Below are positions 10,777 through 21,076 of a stretch of DNA of 64,000 nt, in pieces (position 1 is the stretch's first letter; each line of letters starts with the position of its first letter). This stretch comes from Mimachlamys varia (taxonomy: Eukaryota > Mollusca > Bivalvia > Pectinida > Pectinidae): NCBI GenBank assembly GCA_947623455.1, contig OX392530.1, forward strand, positions 4,563,501 through 4,627,500. Direction: 5' to 3'. The translations under genes and the position numbers were made by a program. Under the pieces are notes generated by a model. The model ran no database searches. It was not told where the DNA came from and saw only the letters and a program-made list of their open reading frames with translations.

Positions 10777-12133
10777 CTCGATGTAGATTTATTTTGCTAA
10801 TAATATGAATAACTTCGTCCGTGTTTTGTTTTGTTTTATCGCCATCTTGTTGCTAGGACCCTAAATGGAAGTAATCCATTTCTCCGCGTGTAATAAAAAC
10901 GGAAGTGATTTTATCACGTGATGTCTCGATTTTACAAACGATCTGACGTCACAGCTGATGTCATCACTATTCTCGCTTCTGTAATAAACAGATAATTTTA
11001 GTTAAAATGTATATCATCTGAAACATTCAATAAATGTAAATATTAGGAATGAGATATATTTTTCAAACATTTATGAGGTCTTAGCATCATTGGTTTTTGG
11101 ACATATGTATGTATGCTCATTATGATGCAACATCATGGCCGTGCAACAAGGGTTTGGAAACGAGTTTAATGTACAATCAATTCTACCCTTTAGAAATGTA
11201 ACAAAATATACCTATCTGTCTACTTCAGCGTCTATGGTGCAAATTGACCTGTATAATGAAGGCTGTGTGACGCATAGATATTATCACGTGAAGTCTCGAT
11301 TTTACAAATGATCTGAAGTCACAGCTGATGTCATCATTTCTTAACGCTGAAACCAGTTGTCACTTGACAGCAAGGCAACACAGAAAGGAGTCTTAAGGCA
11401 TACGTAAGGTAGTTACGTATGCCTTGGTTCGGTGAAAGAAATCATGTACGCCCATGGAAGATTGTTCAATAATACATGGTCATTAAGCTATGAAATGTTT
11501 CACTACATTTCTGACCTGGTAGAATGTCTGATAAGCCATGAGACAACTGTGTGTTGCCCTGGATACGGGTTTATGTAGGAGATAATACGAAGGCAGTCTG
11601 ACCGTGATAGATTGAGATTCGACACCAACTGGTAATTCTGTCGATTCCTGTACAGGGGCGATTGTTCAAACGGGATTCAAATGAAATCTGCAGAGCTCAG
11701 TGAAAGAGATGTGAAACCTAACAGCAACGTTAGTACTTCATGAATGTGATTAAAAAGGGAAAGGAAACGCCTATTTGACACTAGCTGAGCAATATTCTGT
11801 TGGAATTGTTGATGATAACTTCACGTCTGACGAAGCTTACTAGAGTCGGAACAGAAGAAAAATGTTAGTTTTCTTATAAACAGTCCGAGTACTTGTGTAG
11901 TTTATCTACCGCCGTTTTCTAGTCTCCTTTCATAAACAAAAACTACGAACTAAGATAATCACAGTTTTCCTGGACGCAAACCTTAAAGCAGTATAATAAT
12001 AAGCTGTCAAGGTTAATATTAATCAAGGTTATTCTTTAACGAAATTTCAAAACATTGCAATCATTGAAGTTTAGAAAATAGATTTTTTTTAATTTGTTTT
12101 TTGTAGATGTCTCAATATCTGGAATACAGTTAT
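10777..12133. other. intergenic with direct repeat and hairpin
   Basis: No gene. A 57-bp direct repeat (TTATCACGTGATGTCTCG ... GATGTCATCA) occurs at 10911-10967 and 11281-11337 with only a few mismatches. A perfect 13-bp hairpin with a 5-nt loop, AAGGCATACGTAA, lies at 11395-11425. Confidence 0.7.
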
Positions 12134-12447
12134 GGTTTGGTTAGGTTTGATTGTTTTTACGTTCTTTTTACAGCAAGGGTCATTTAAGGACAGCATTCCG
12201 GTGTATGCGATTTAGATGCGTTTGAAGTGAGTGTGTATTTGGTAGGCTGCGGCATGTTTGCATGAGCTTTCTTGTGGTAGTCCGGATTAGGGACGAACGC
12301 GCAACTACAGGCCAAAAGGGAGGTAATGTCAAGAGAGACATAACGAAGGAGAAAGTTTTTAAGAAAGAATGAATGATAAGATCCCAAAATTAGTCGCCTC
12401 CTACGATCATGTAATGGAGGCAGCAGAAACAATTCTTACGCTCTACG
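12134..12447 (-). mobile_element. SINE-like dispersed repeat, copy 2
   Basis: Same family as 3664-4092 and 14042-14520. The plus-strand left end has 'ggtttggttaggtttg', then 'gggtcatttaaggacag'. The right end has 'gtcgcctcctacgatcatg' and 'atggaggcagcag'. The middle, around 'gtgctac...cactgccgaag', is deleted. The 82-residue minus-strand frame inside is a chance frame. Confidence 0.7.
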
Positions 12448-12535
12448 CACCTGACTCTTCTGCTTCTACATTAGTTTAGAAATTTTGGATTTGAAGGTGC
12501 AGCATATGTTTGTGTTACGTTATCTTCAAGGAATT
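12445..12535 (+). mobile_element. hammerhead repeat, copy with the ribozyme deleted
   Basis: 'tacgcacctgactcttctg' and 'cttctacattag' match the left half of the family, and 'aaggtgcagcatatg' matches the right half. The segment between, including the whole ribozyme, is missing. It abuts the SINE-like repeat directly. Confidence 0.65.
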
Positions 12536-14041
12536 ACATGTAGGAAAAAGGTCAAAAGAAAAACTACGACCAATTTATATAATAATTTGAAAAAGCGCAA
12601 TTTTAAGTAGGAATTAAAACTTAATGCAAACTTCTAATTTTATAAGTCTGATGGCAACTCAAATTTTGCATTACTGTATTGACAATTAAATAAAATTATT
12701 TTGCCCAGTCACAGCGAGCAACAAAATAAAATTCAAAAAATCGCTGATTGCTTTCGAGTATTCCAATCTTACAATGTACAACAGAAAAGACAAAACACGT
12801 TAGTCAAGGAACTGTCGGTCGCTGTGAAGGGATGTTCAATTACAATGGTTTGAGTGGTTCGATTGAAGCGCATTGTTTCACACACGTTCTTTGGATTGCT
12901 TGGCTAAGTGTAACATATGAGGTCAAGTTTGTTCCATTTCCAGCGAATAAGAGCTTGACAGCATCGGGCACCTACGAAATGAGCACGTCCATCTGGTTAC
13001 AACTAGATAATTTTCTATTTCGAAGGTTTTTTTCAGAATTGGCTTGTAACGAGATTAAATCTATTGAGACTACTATTTCACCAGTAAGGTATTGTACATT
13101 ACCATATATACATGGTTAAACAGGAGTCGTAATGCTAAGATGGGTTTCGACCACGTGCTACCTAAAGGTCAATTTGTCCTTGAAGGCAAGGACAATGTTA
13201 TCTCTGTCACGTGGCGAGATCAACAACGATGCCTCGTCTGTTTGTGTCACGGGCACGGGATTTAGCTAAACTACGGGCTACATGCATATATATGTACCAC
13301 ACTAGCGACTCACTGAGGGTTTTACAACCCAAGGACTAAGTCGCATTGATAACAGCTTCCAATTCACTTACCTTGCAATATTTCACTAAAGGATGACAAC
13401 TCTGATTCGTGACGCACGTCACCAATGTGGCAGTTCAGAGTAGCGACATAAATGATGACCGAAGAGCGGCCTCCTCACCACTTGACATCATTGTTGTCTG
13501 ACAGGAACGTTTTCAAAGACTAAATAGAACAAACATTCAAGCAATTAAATTTGTACCAGTTGATCCTATTTAACATATGTTTCTATATTCGGTACTTCAC
13601 AACGTAGTTGACAGTTGTTTCTGCTTCCGGTACTTCACTAAGTAGTCTACACATGTTTCTTCTCTGGTTACTGCAATGTGACTTCTCCGTTACATGTACT
13701 ATAGTGTGTATGTTACGACATGTACAACGGCTATTGTGTTCCTGTTTTAATCTCGTGTATTTTATACGTCATAAACACGTTAGTTTGCATAAGGTGTTGC
13801 ACTGTAAATCAAGTGATCAGACCAAGTTTTACGATTTAAATACTCGTCTGCTGTACTGTCGAGGAAAGAAATTATCCATTTTGGCCAACAATCAAGGTCA
13901 GAGGAGATGGTATATTTCTAACCTTCTCCCTTATAAACTTCTGTACCTGCAGTTAGCCTGACATGAGTTGGATATAATGTTTGATGCCCCATTGACCTCT
14001 TTGTCAGCTTGACCAGGCTTGGTCTCTCCCTAGGTATGGCT
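12536..14041. other. unannotated; two unrecognised ORFs
   Basis: Plus-strand open frames at 12748-13119 (123 residues) and 13608-13961 (117 residues) are the longest non-repeat frames nearby, but neither shows a domain, signal peptide or codon bias that I can defend. A perfect 9-bp hairpin, TTGTCCTTG-AAGG-CAAGGACAA, lies at 13174-13195. Short duplicated text, 'cggtacttcac', occurs near 13590 and 13629. Confidence 0.35.
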
Positions 14042-14520
14042 TCGGTTGGTTTTATTTGGTTTATCTAAGGACTAAAGATGGCCTCTCGGTGAATGCGATA
14101 TGCGATATGTTCGTAAGCGCCTCCTTGCGTTAGTCCGCATCTTTTGCCAAATTAAAGTGCTACTACACTAACGCATACTGCCGAAGTCCCCCCGCAGAAC
14201 TCCCCACCCGGTAACATTATATTGACACAGTGGAACCAGTCGTCTTACTGGGGAATTCGGAGCATAAGGAGAAGAGTAGTACATATAGTAACTACCATTT
14301 TCGAGACTCTTGACTATATCGGCCAGGTGACGGAACCCATAGCGTTCGTGACAGGGACGGAGGCTCAAATGAAGACCAAAAAATGGCGCGGTTTCAAGGG
14401 AGAAATTAGGAAACAGAAAGATGTTTAGAAGAAAGATAAGAGATAATATCCAAGATTTCGTCGCCTCTTACGAATCATGCAATAGTAAATACTATTCTTA
14501 CTCCCTACATTACATGCAAG
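14042..14520 (-). mobile_element. SINE-like dispersed repeat, copy 3
   Basis: Nearly full length compared with the other copies: a left tail 'ggttttatttggttta', the middle 'aaagtgctactacac', 'actgccgaagtcc' and 'cccggtaacattatatt', and the right part 'gataagagataatatcc' and 'gtcgcctcttacgaatcatg'. There is no clear B box, so the 5' promoter type is unknown. Open frames on both strands are shadows. Confidence 0.65.
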
Positions 14521-15375
14521 TAAAATGCATACGTAAGGATAAAGTGTGTCATATTTACGTTTAGGTTGAAGCCGCATTTGTTTGTCACGATTCAAACGGT
14601 TGAATGGGTGAATCAGTTGAGCAAGACTTTTTTTATTTATGAAGTAAGGTTGGAGCTGGTAAGATGGTACTGCTTTCTGGAGAGCCTTGACAAAAACCTG
14701 CATATATCCGAAAATGTCACAAGGGGTATAGTAGCACTTAACAGCCCAGTCGGCTGTAGCCACTTCCGTGTTACCATAACTTCTCAATATATCAGATTCA
14801 AAACAAAAACATAAAAAAGAACAACCATTTGTTGAAAGTTCATATTTTATAACCATGGCGGTTGTCCACAGACTAATCAAATGTAAAGAGAAGACTGGCG
14901 ATTTCTATTTAATCACCGGAAACAAAAGAACGTCAGCAGAAAAAATTATGGCGAGACAGAAAGGAAAATAAAATCCTGGTGTAGTAAACAAAGCCATATC
15001 AGACGGTATGCAACAAAAACATCATAGAACATTACATTGCACATAAGGACACCACAAAGAAATGGCACTGGAGTCCATTGCTTTGGTTAGCAATATACAA
15101 ATAAATAAGTGTGACACAAATGTCTGATCTTTATCTGAAAATCATGTTGTTACCAGTGGAGATCTTTATCAGAAGGCGACAGAACGGATGTGTTTAACAT
15201 CTCTAACTTTATAGCGTTACGGATAGTCTATGGCTACCATTTAACTATTTCACCGAAAAAAAATAACTCTGATCCATTCAGCAACCAGAGGTGTACTAAC
15301 ACATACTAAAATCACCAATAACATGACGAAACAAACACCTTTCTGTGACTACTTCGCGCACAAATAGAGATACAT
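14521..15375. other. intergenic, nothing recognised
   Basis: AT-rich. A 151-residue minus-strand frame (14425-14880) overlaps the SINE-like repeat and has no recognisable domain. Confidence 0.4.
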
Positions 15376-15770
15376 CAATGCAAGAGGAAGAACAAACTTC
15401 AACAACTAACAACACAAGGATTCGAGAGATGCAGGTTGATCAGAACTATGGCAAGTTTTATGGTCGCCATCTTTGTCTTATTGAGAAATATTCTGTATTT
15501 TTAAGTGATTCGAAGAAGGACGTTTTTGAGTATGCTCATTAGTGTGTTTACTTGTTGTGATTGATGTGACAAAGATTTACATGGCGGGTGTCGTCGATGA
15601 AGCAGCAGACGCTTACTCTTCCGGAACACCTGGTCTTATTCTCTTGTACATTTGCAAGGGTATCCATGCTAATCTTTCCTTTGTTCATATTTTGCCCCTA
15701 GTTTTATTCGATTTTGAGTTTGGATTACGATTTCGTTAACGCTTCGGTATGCTCTTATTTATTTTCATAA
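15376..15770 (+). mobile_element. Penelope-like element, 5'-truncated 3' end
   Basis: The last part of the RT protein is readable: KFYGRHLCLIEKYSVFLSD, ending FEYAH and TAG at about 15540. The tail follows, missing the 'cggttctcattttgag' segment that other copies have. A second frame (about 15542-15739) stays open past the RT stop, with AGVVDEAADAYSSGTPGL. Confidence 0.85.
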
Positions 15771-15940
15771 AACTGACACCTTCCCATCTTTACTACAACT
15801 AGAAGTAAACCAATACAAGAAAAAAGAATAAGTTGGTGAAACACACAAGAACCTATAGACAGTTGTTGACAACGCAAAAGAAGCTAACAAAATTCAGGAT
15901 TACCATCTCTATCTGCTCGATAAGCAAAAGTTTACAGACA
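15771..15940 (+). pseudogene. decayed coding-like sequence left of the 48-bp array
   Basis: One frame reads VVDNAKEANKIQDYHLYLLD then KQKFTDRETQLQLSYLRAYT, running straight into the first array unit. Upstream stops break it. On the other side of the array, 16497-16670 reads LSFVIDKEVYKHSYC and HLLKTALKHIIQKLHYK. The 48-bp array may have grown out of a coding segment. No family recognised. Confidence 0.3.
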
Positions 15941-16497
15941 GAGAAACACAACTACAGTTGTCATATCTCCGAGCTTACACAACACACAGCGAAAGACAAC
16001 TAGTGTGTCAAATGTCCCGAGTTTACACCACACACAGAGAAACACAACTACAGTTGTCATATCTCCGAGCTTACACAACACACAGCGAAAGACAACAAAG
16101 GTGTCATATCTCCGAGTTTACACCACACACAGAGAAACACAACTACAGTTGACATATCTCTGAGTTTACACCACACACCGAGGAACACAACTACAGTTGA
16201 CATATCTCTGAGTTTACACCACACACAGAGGAACACAACTACAGTTGACATATCTCTGAGTTTACACCACACACAGGGGAACACAACTACAGTTGACATA
16301 TCTCTGAGTTTACACCACACACAGAGGAACACAACTACAGTTGACATATCTCTGAGTTTACACCACACACAGAGGAACACAACTACAGTTGACATATCTC
16401 TGAGTTTACACCACACACAGAGGAACACAACTACAGTTGACATATCTCTGAGTTTACACCACACACAGAGGAACACAACTACAGTTGACATATCTCC
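15941..16497. repeat. 48-bp tandem array
   Basis: About 11 units. The right part (from 16150) is almost homogeneous, built on GACATATCTCTGAGTTTACA then CCACACACAGAGGAACAC and AACTACAGTT. The left part is a less uniform 96-bp dimer form containing 'cttacacaacacacagcg'. Because 48 is a multiple of three, frames stay open for the whole array on both strands (for example a 144-residue minus-strand frame). These are not evidence of a gene. Confidence 0.95.
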
Positions 16498-16670
16498 GAC
16501 TTTCCTTTGTTATTGACAAAGAGGTTTACAAGCACTCATACTGTGCAGATAAACAAAACGTTGACAAATCTCATGATTACCAGTCGCCACATCTTTTAAA
16601 AACAGCACTTAAACATATTATACAGAAGCTCCATTATAAGACAGAGGCTAATTATGAAGATGGTTTTTAA

Positions 16671-17517
16671 AACAAACATATTGTGAGCTTTCCAAAAGTC
16701 TATGTAACCGGGTGTTTGGTTTCATATCTCTCTAAGCCTCCGTAGGCCGAATCTGTAACGTCTGCTGTCTAAAAGCATATAGACATTTCGCTCAATTGCA
16801 CCCTAATCTGATGTCAAACTCTAATCAGAGAAATACCGCCACAAGAGAATTAAAGGCAAACCAAAGGCAAACCAAAACGCTTAACTATGTTCTTAAATAA
16901 CGCTCCATTGTTCATGTAATAAACAGGGGGTATGTAAATGAAATCATTGAGCGCTGGTAATGGTCGTTTTATATGACTATTGAGATTGACATAACGAGAG
17001 ACATCATACATATGTTTATATGGCGAGTAACGTTTCCCATGAATGACGATCAGTTTCAATGACAAAACGGTGATATAATCCCCCGACCGCAGGCTAGGTA
17101 TTACTGGGCCCAGGGTAATTGGGTCAATATTTCTAACGATTCGTAATGCAACTTATCCAAAGCAATGAATATAAATATAAACTATTAAAAAATAAGTCTC
17201 ATGCAAACGTTTCACAGGAAACTTGATAAAAAAAGCTTCAACAATGCGTAAATCATAAGGAACTAAATAATGAGGACGTTTTAAGGGGAAATCCCCATTG
17301 GCATACCAACCATTCGTTGCTTTTCTTTTTATAAAGTCTAATAACATATCAACGATATCTTCTTAGTTGGGGAATATCTCAAAATAAAAAAACAAATGTC
17401 CAATCGCTATGACAAATCATATTGACCTTTGATTCCCACATCGTTACTAGGCGGGTCAATTTTCAGATAGAGGAATATAGTAGAGAAATGTATCCGATAT
17501 TCAAGTAAGAAATACTT
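16671..17517. other. intergenic, nothing recognised
   Basis: Short minus-strand frames at 16850-17065 and 17153-17347 lack any recognisable motif. Nothing else was seen. Confidence 0.4.
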
Positions 17518-17682
17518 CAGCAGAACCTCGTTATCTCGAATTCATATCTCTCGAAGACCCCGTTTAATTCAAGTAATTTCGTCGGTTCCTTCCAAACTTA
17601 ACACTAGCATTCAAACTCGCATACCCAGATTACTCGAAGTTTCCTTTGGTGATGTCGACTTCGATAAAATGAAGTTCGACTG
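17518..17682. mobile_element. possible pogo/Tc-type MITE remnant
   Basis: The left end is CAGCAGAACCTCGTTATCTC and the right end, read on the minus strand, is CAGTCGAACTTC. The interior is rich in TCGA-type words ('ctcgaagtttcc', 'acttcgataaaatg'). CAG...GAAC ends are typical of pogo-like MITEs. The right side is followed by TA but the left is not preceded by a clear TA, so this is tentative. Confidence 0.35.
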
Positions 17683-18527
17683 TATACTGAAATCGAGTTA
17701 AATGCTTGTCTTTAATGAACGTATTGCAACAAGTTCTGTTTATTCAAGGTGGTGCATGACAAACGTAGAAACACAAACACAATATGTTTTTTCCCCTCTA
17801 TGCAATATATGCCCATTGCCATGCAAACAAAATATAACATTTATTTCATTTATCACTTAATCATTTGGCTACTATGTTTAGTTGGAGTTTACATCATGCT
17901 AGGTACACACAATTAGTTCTTTAGACTTGGCGCTATTGCGTGGAGGACATTTAACTGTATATAAACTGCTCAATATGTTTACCACCAACTTAAATGCGTT
18001 CTGACTGTTGAACCATCCCTGAGAAGCCCATCCAAGATTTGGTAAAAGACGAAACGAAGCTTAGAAATCTGCAGAAAAGGCGAAAATCTCGCCTGTTCCA
18101 TGTATAAAATCGTAAAGCATTTTGTTTGTAAAGAACTATTACTATAAACTATACGACGATGTCTGTTGGGGAAACTTTTCAAAGCATTCCTCTTCAGCGT
18201 TTTACATTTTATGAAAGTCCACACGGCTCATAGACATGATTAAGTCATTTATAATCATATTTCAGATACATATAAAACTAAGGCATATCGAAATTGACAC
18301 CGCAAAAAAACTTGGTACAAAGGAAAATGATATATTGATGAAGCCAATGAGTGAAGGATATGACCAAATAAATATAAATGCCATACTCAAGCAAATACCG
18401 CAATTTCCTGTGTATTACCCGCATCGGGGTTTAGCCCGCGGGAAGGAAATTAAGACATTTTTGATGCTTTGTAAAATAATTTCAAGATAGCCCGCACTGG
18501 CAAATGGTCCGCGGCTTAAACGTCGAA
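17683..18527. other. intergenic, nothing recognised
   Basis: Opposing short open frames at 17979-18224 (minus) and 18236-18490 (plus) show no recognisable domain. Confidence 0.4.
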
Positions 18528-19579
18528 AGTGTGTCAACACACTAGAGTATTACCCATAGTCTATGTCCTTACACTAGAATTTTACTATTAAACTGTGTCA
18601 ACACACTAGAGTATTACCCATAGTCTGTGTCCTAACACTAGAGTTTTACTATTAAACTGTGTCAACACACTAGAGTATTACCCATAGTCTGTGTTCTAAC
18701 ATTAGAGATTTACTATTAAACTGTGTCAGCACACTAAAGTATTATCTATAGTCTGTGTCCTAACACTAGAGTTTTGCTATTAAACTGTGTCAACACACTA
18801 GAGTATTACCTATAGTCTGTGTTTTAACACTAGAGTTTTGCTACTAAACTGTGTCAACACACTAAAGTAATTACCTATAGTCTGTGTTCTAACACTAGAG
18901 TTTTGCTATTAAACTGTGTCAACACACTAAAGTATTACCTATAGTCTGTGTCCTAACACTAGAGTTTTGCTATTAAACTGTGTCAACACACTAGAGTATT
19001 ACCTATAGTCTGTGTTTTAACACTAGAGTTTTGCTACTAAACTGTGTCAACACACTAAAGTAATTACCTATAGTCTGTGTTCTAACACTAGAGTTTTGCT
19101 ATTAAACTGTGTCAACACACTAAAGTATTACCTATAGTCTGTGTCATTACACTAGAGTTTTGCGGTTAAACTGTGTCAACACACTAGAGTATTACCCATA
19201 GTCTGTGTTCTAACATTAGAGATTTACTATTAAACTGTGTCAGCACACTAAAGTATTATCTATAGTCTGTGTCCTAACACTAGAGTTTTGCTATTAAACT
19301 GTGTCAACACACTAGAGTATTACCTATAGTCTGTGTTTTAACACTAGAGTTTTGCTACTAAACTGTGTCAACACACTAAAGTAATTACCTATAGTCTGTG
19401 TTCTAACACTAGAGTTTTGCTATTAAACTGTGTCAACACACTAAAGTATTACCTATAGTCTGTGTCATTACACTAGAGTTTTGCGGTTAAACTGTGTCAA
19501 CAACTAAAGTATTAACCGTAGTACATGTATGTGTCCTTACACTAGAGTTTTGCTATTAAACTGTGTCAACACACTAGAG

Positions 19580-19728
19580 TGTAACCCTGGTAAATACTAG
19601 CTGTAATATACCGCTCGGCTAGAGAGATCTTCTCTTTAGCTCGATCGGTTGAGCGTAAGACTAGTAGCCAGAGGTTCCGGGTTCGACTCCTAGCGGAAGC
19701 ATTGAAATAATAATTAACTCTGCGTACA
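19580..19728 (+). repeat. left LTR of the TRIM
   Basis: 149 bp, TG...CA. It differs from the right LTR at only a handful of sites (for example AGCTGTAAT against AGCTGCAAT, GAGCG against GAGTG, GCGGAAGC against GCGGAGGC), plus a small difference at the 3' end. Insertion is therefore not brand new but also not ancient. Confidence 0.9.
19637..19690 (+). promoter_or_regulatory. tRNA-like pol III A and B boxes in the left LTR
   Basis: A-box-like TAGCTCGATCGG at 19637-19648 and perfect B box GGTTCGACTCC at 19680-19690. Between and around them a tRNA-like fold is visible: D stem GCTC/GAGC, a mostly paired T stem, and a partly paired acceptor (about 5 of 7). The anticodon stem is poor, so it is not a working tRNA gene. 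The same boxes occur in the right LTR at 19892-19903 and 19935-19945. Pol III transcription is inferred, not shown. Confidence 0.8.
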
Positions 19729-19730
19729 TA

Positions 19731-19748
19731 TGGCGCCCACGTAGGGAC
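19731..19748 (+). other. primer binding site of the TRIM
   Basis: TGGCGCCCACGTAGGGAC, 2 nt after the left LTR. TGG complements the CCA end of a primer tRNA, and the outer parts match the lysine-tRNA type of site. The exact primer tRNA is not resolved. Confidence 0.75.
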
Positions 19749-19821
19749 CCGGGAATCATACTTATGGATACTTGCAAAGGAATCCCTATGACCCCCGGAA
19801 AACTCGGGACGAGTTCTTTCC

Positions 19822-19834
19822 TGGAGGGGGAGTA
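19822..19834 (+). other. polypurine tract of the TRIM
   Basis: TGGAGGGGGAGTA immediately precedes the right LTR, as expected for the plus-strand primer of an LTR element. Confidence 0.7.
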
Positions 19835-19982
19835 TGTAACCCTGGTAAATACTAGCTGCAATATACCGCTCGGCTAGAGAGATCTTCTCTTTAGCTCGAT
19901 CGGTTGAGTGTAAGACTAGTAGCCAGAGGTTCCGGGTTCGACTCCTAGCGGAGGCATTGAAATAATAATGACCTCTGCTACA
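19835..19982 (+). repeat. right LTR of the TRIM
   Basis: 148 bp, TGTAACCC to CTACA, followed directly by the AGAG target copy and the resumed 62-bp satellite. Confidence 0.9.
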
Positions 19983-20224
19983 AGAGTATCACCCATAGTC
20001 TGTGCCCTACCATTACAGTTTTGCTATAATAAGGTGTCAACATACTAGAGTATTACCCGTAGTCTGTATTCTAACATTAGCGTTTTGTTATTAAACTGTG
20101 TCAACACACTAGAGTGTTACTCGTAGTCTGTATTCTAACATTAGCGTTTTGTTATTAAACTGTGTCAACACACTAGAGTATTACCCATAGTCTGTGTCCG
20201 TGCAATATATAATTGCCCGTAGTG

Positions 20225-20790
20225 TCAACACCCTTGATCATTGTCTATAATAAGTATTACTCACCAGATTATCGTCAATAGTCGGTTACACCTACTCGAG
20301 TGTTGACTATAGTCTGTATCCAATGACCAAGATCATCACACAATACCTTATATGTCCACACTCTGAGCATTGTCTATAATAAGTGTTACTCACCAGATTA
20401 TCGTCAATAGTCGGTTACACCTACTCGAGTGTTGCCTATAGTCTATCCAATGACCAAGATAATCGCACAATACCTTATATGTCCACACTCTGAGCATTGT
20501 CTATAATAAGTGTTACTCACCAGATTATCGTCAATAGTCGGTTACACCTACTCGAGTGTTGCCTATAGTCTATCCAATGACCAAGATAATCGCACAATAC
20601 CTTATATGTCCACACTCTGAGCATTGTCTATAATAAGTGTTACTCAACAGATTATCGTCAATAGTCGGTTACACCTACTCGAGTGTTGCCTATAGTCTGT
20701 ATACAATTACCAATACCTTCTATGTCCATACTCTGAAGCATCGTCTATAGTAAGTGTTAACACACCAGATTAATTCCTCAAGTCTGTGTA
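20225..20790. repeat. 127-bp tandem array
   Basis: Four to five units with a spacing of 127-129 bp (CATTGTCTATAATAAG at 20239, 20368, 20495 and 20622, and a diverged one at 20739). Words such as GTCTATA and TGTCAACAC are shared with the neighbouring 62-bp satellite, so it is probably a doubled, diverged relative. Confidence 0.9.
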
Positions 20791-21076
20791 ACTCATAAGA
20801 TAATGTTTGAGACCCTGACTAAACAGATTGCCGTTTTGATGCAGAAGGAGGTTAATGTTTTGGTGTATCGATATTTACAGATAAATAAAAGTCTATTCGT
20901 GCTATTTACGTGTAATTTCAAAATGAAGTAGACAGATAGTCTCGTACATTTCCCCCAGGCGATAACTTGCCATGAGCGTCTCTTGAGTATGTGTAACGAT
21001 ATGGAACGGCTAGGGATGATCTATACGGTCGGTTTTGATATGATTTGAATAGACGGAACCACGTATAAATTTATCA
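20791..21076. other. intergenic, nothing recognised
   Basis: No feature seen. Confidence 0.4.

Larger units (their letters stand above)
19580..19982 (+). mobile_element. TRIM: miniature LTR retrotransposon
   Basis: Two near-identical LTRs, 149 and 148 bp, start TGTAACCC and end TACA, so they have TG...CA termini. Two bases after the left LTR is a primer-binding-site-like TGGCGCCCACGTAGGGAC. Just before the right LTR is a polypurine tract, GGAGGGGGAG. The 106-bp interior has no room for coding. AGAG flanks both sides (19576-19579 and 19983-19986), a 4-bp target duplication taken from the satellite unit. The structure fits a non-autonomous derivative of a Ty3/Gypsy-type element that depends on another element's enzymes. 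Confidence 0.9.
18528..20200. repeat. 62-bp satellite with higher-order structure
   Basis: Units of about 62 bp made of two diverged 31-bp halves, each with the pattern ACACTAGAGT ... CTGTGT. A larger period is also present: the block starting CTGTGTCAGCACACTAAAG at 18721 recurs at 19235, 514 bp later, with the following units in the same order. The array is interrupted by a 403-bp TRIM at 19580-19982 and resumes after it. Confidence 0.95.

Noticed and set aside
10911..11337. Small LTR element
   Set aside because: No TG...CA ends, primer binding site or polypurine tract between the two copies.
12748..13961. Two 117-123-residue plus-strand ORFs as genes
   Set aside because: No recognisable domain, no supporting splice structure, and such lengths arise by chance in 64 kb.
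14425..14880. 151-residue minus-strand ORF
   Set aside because: Its 3' end lies in a SINE-like repeat and no domain is visible.
16057..16491. 144-residue minus-strand ORF of MSTVVVFLCVWCKLRD repeats
   Set aside because: The 48-bp period keeps every stop-free frame open on both strands. No independent support for translation.
19637..19710. Functional tRNA gene
   Set aside because: A and B boxes and the D stem are good, but the acceptor and anticodon stems are poor and the same segment sits in both LTRs of a TRIM.
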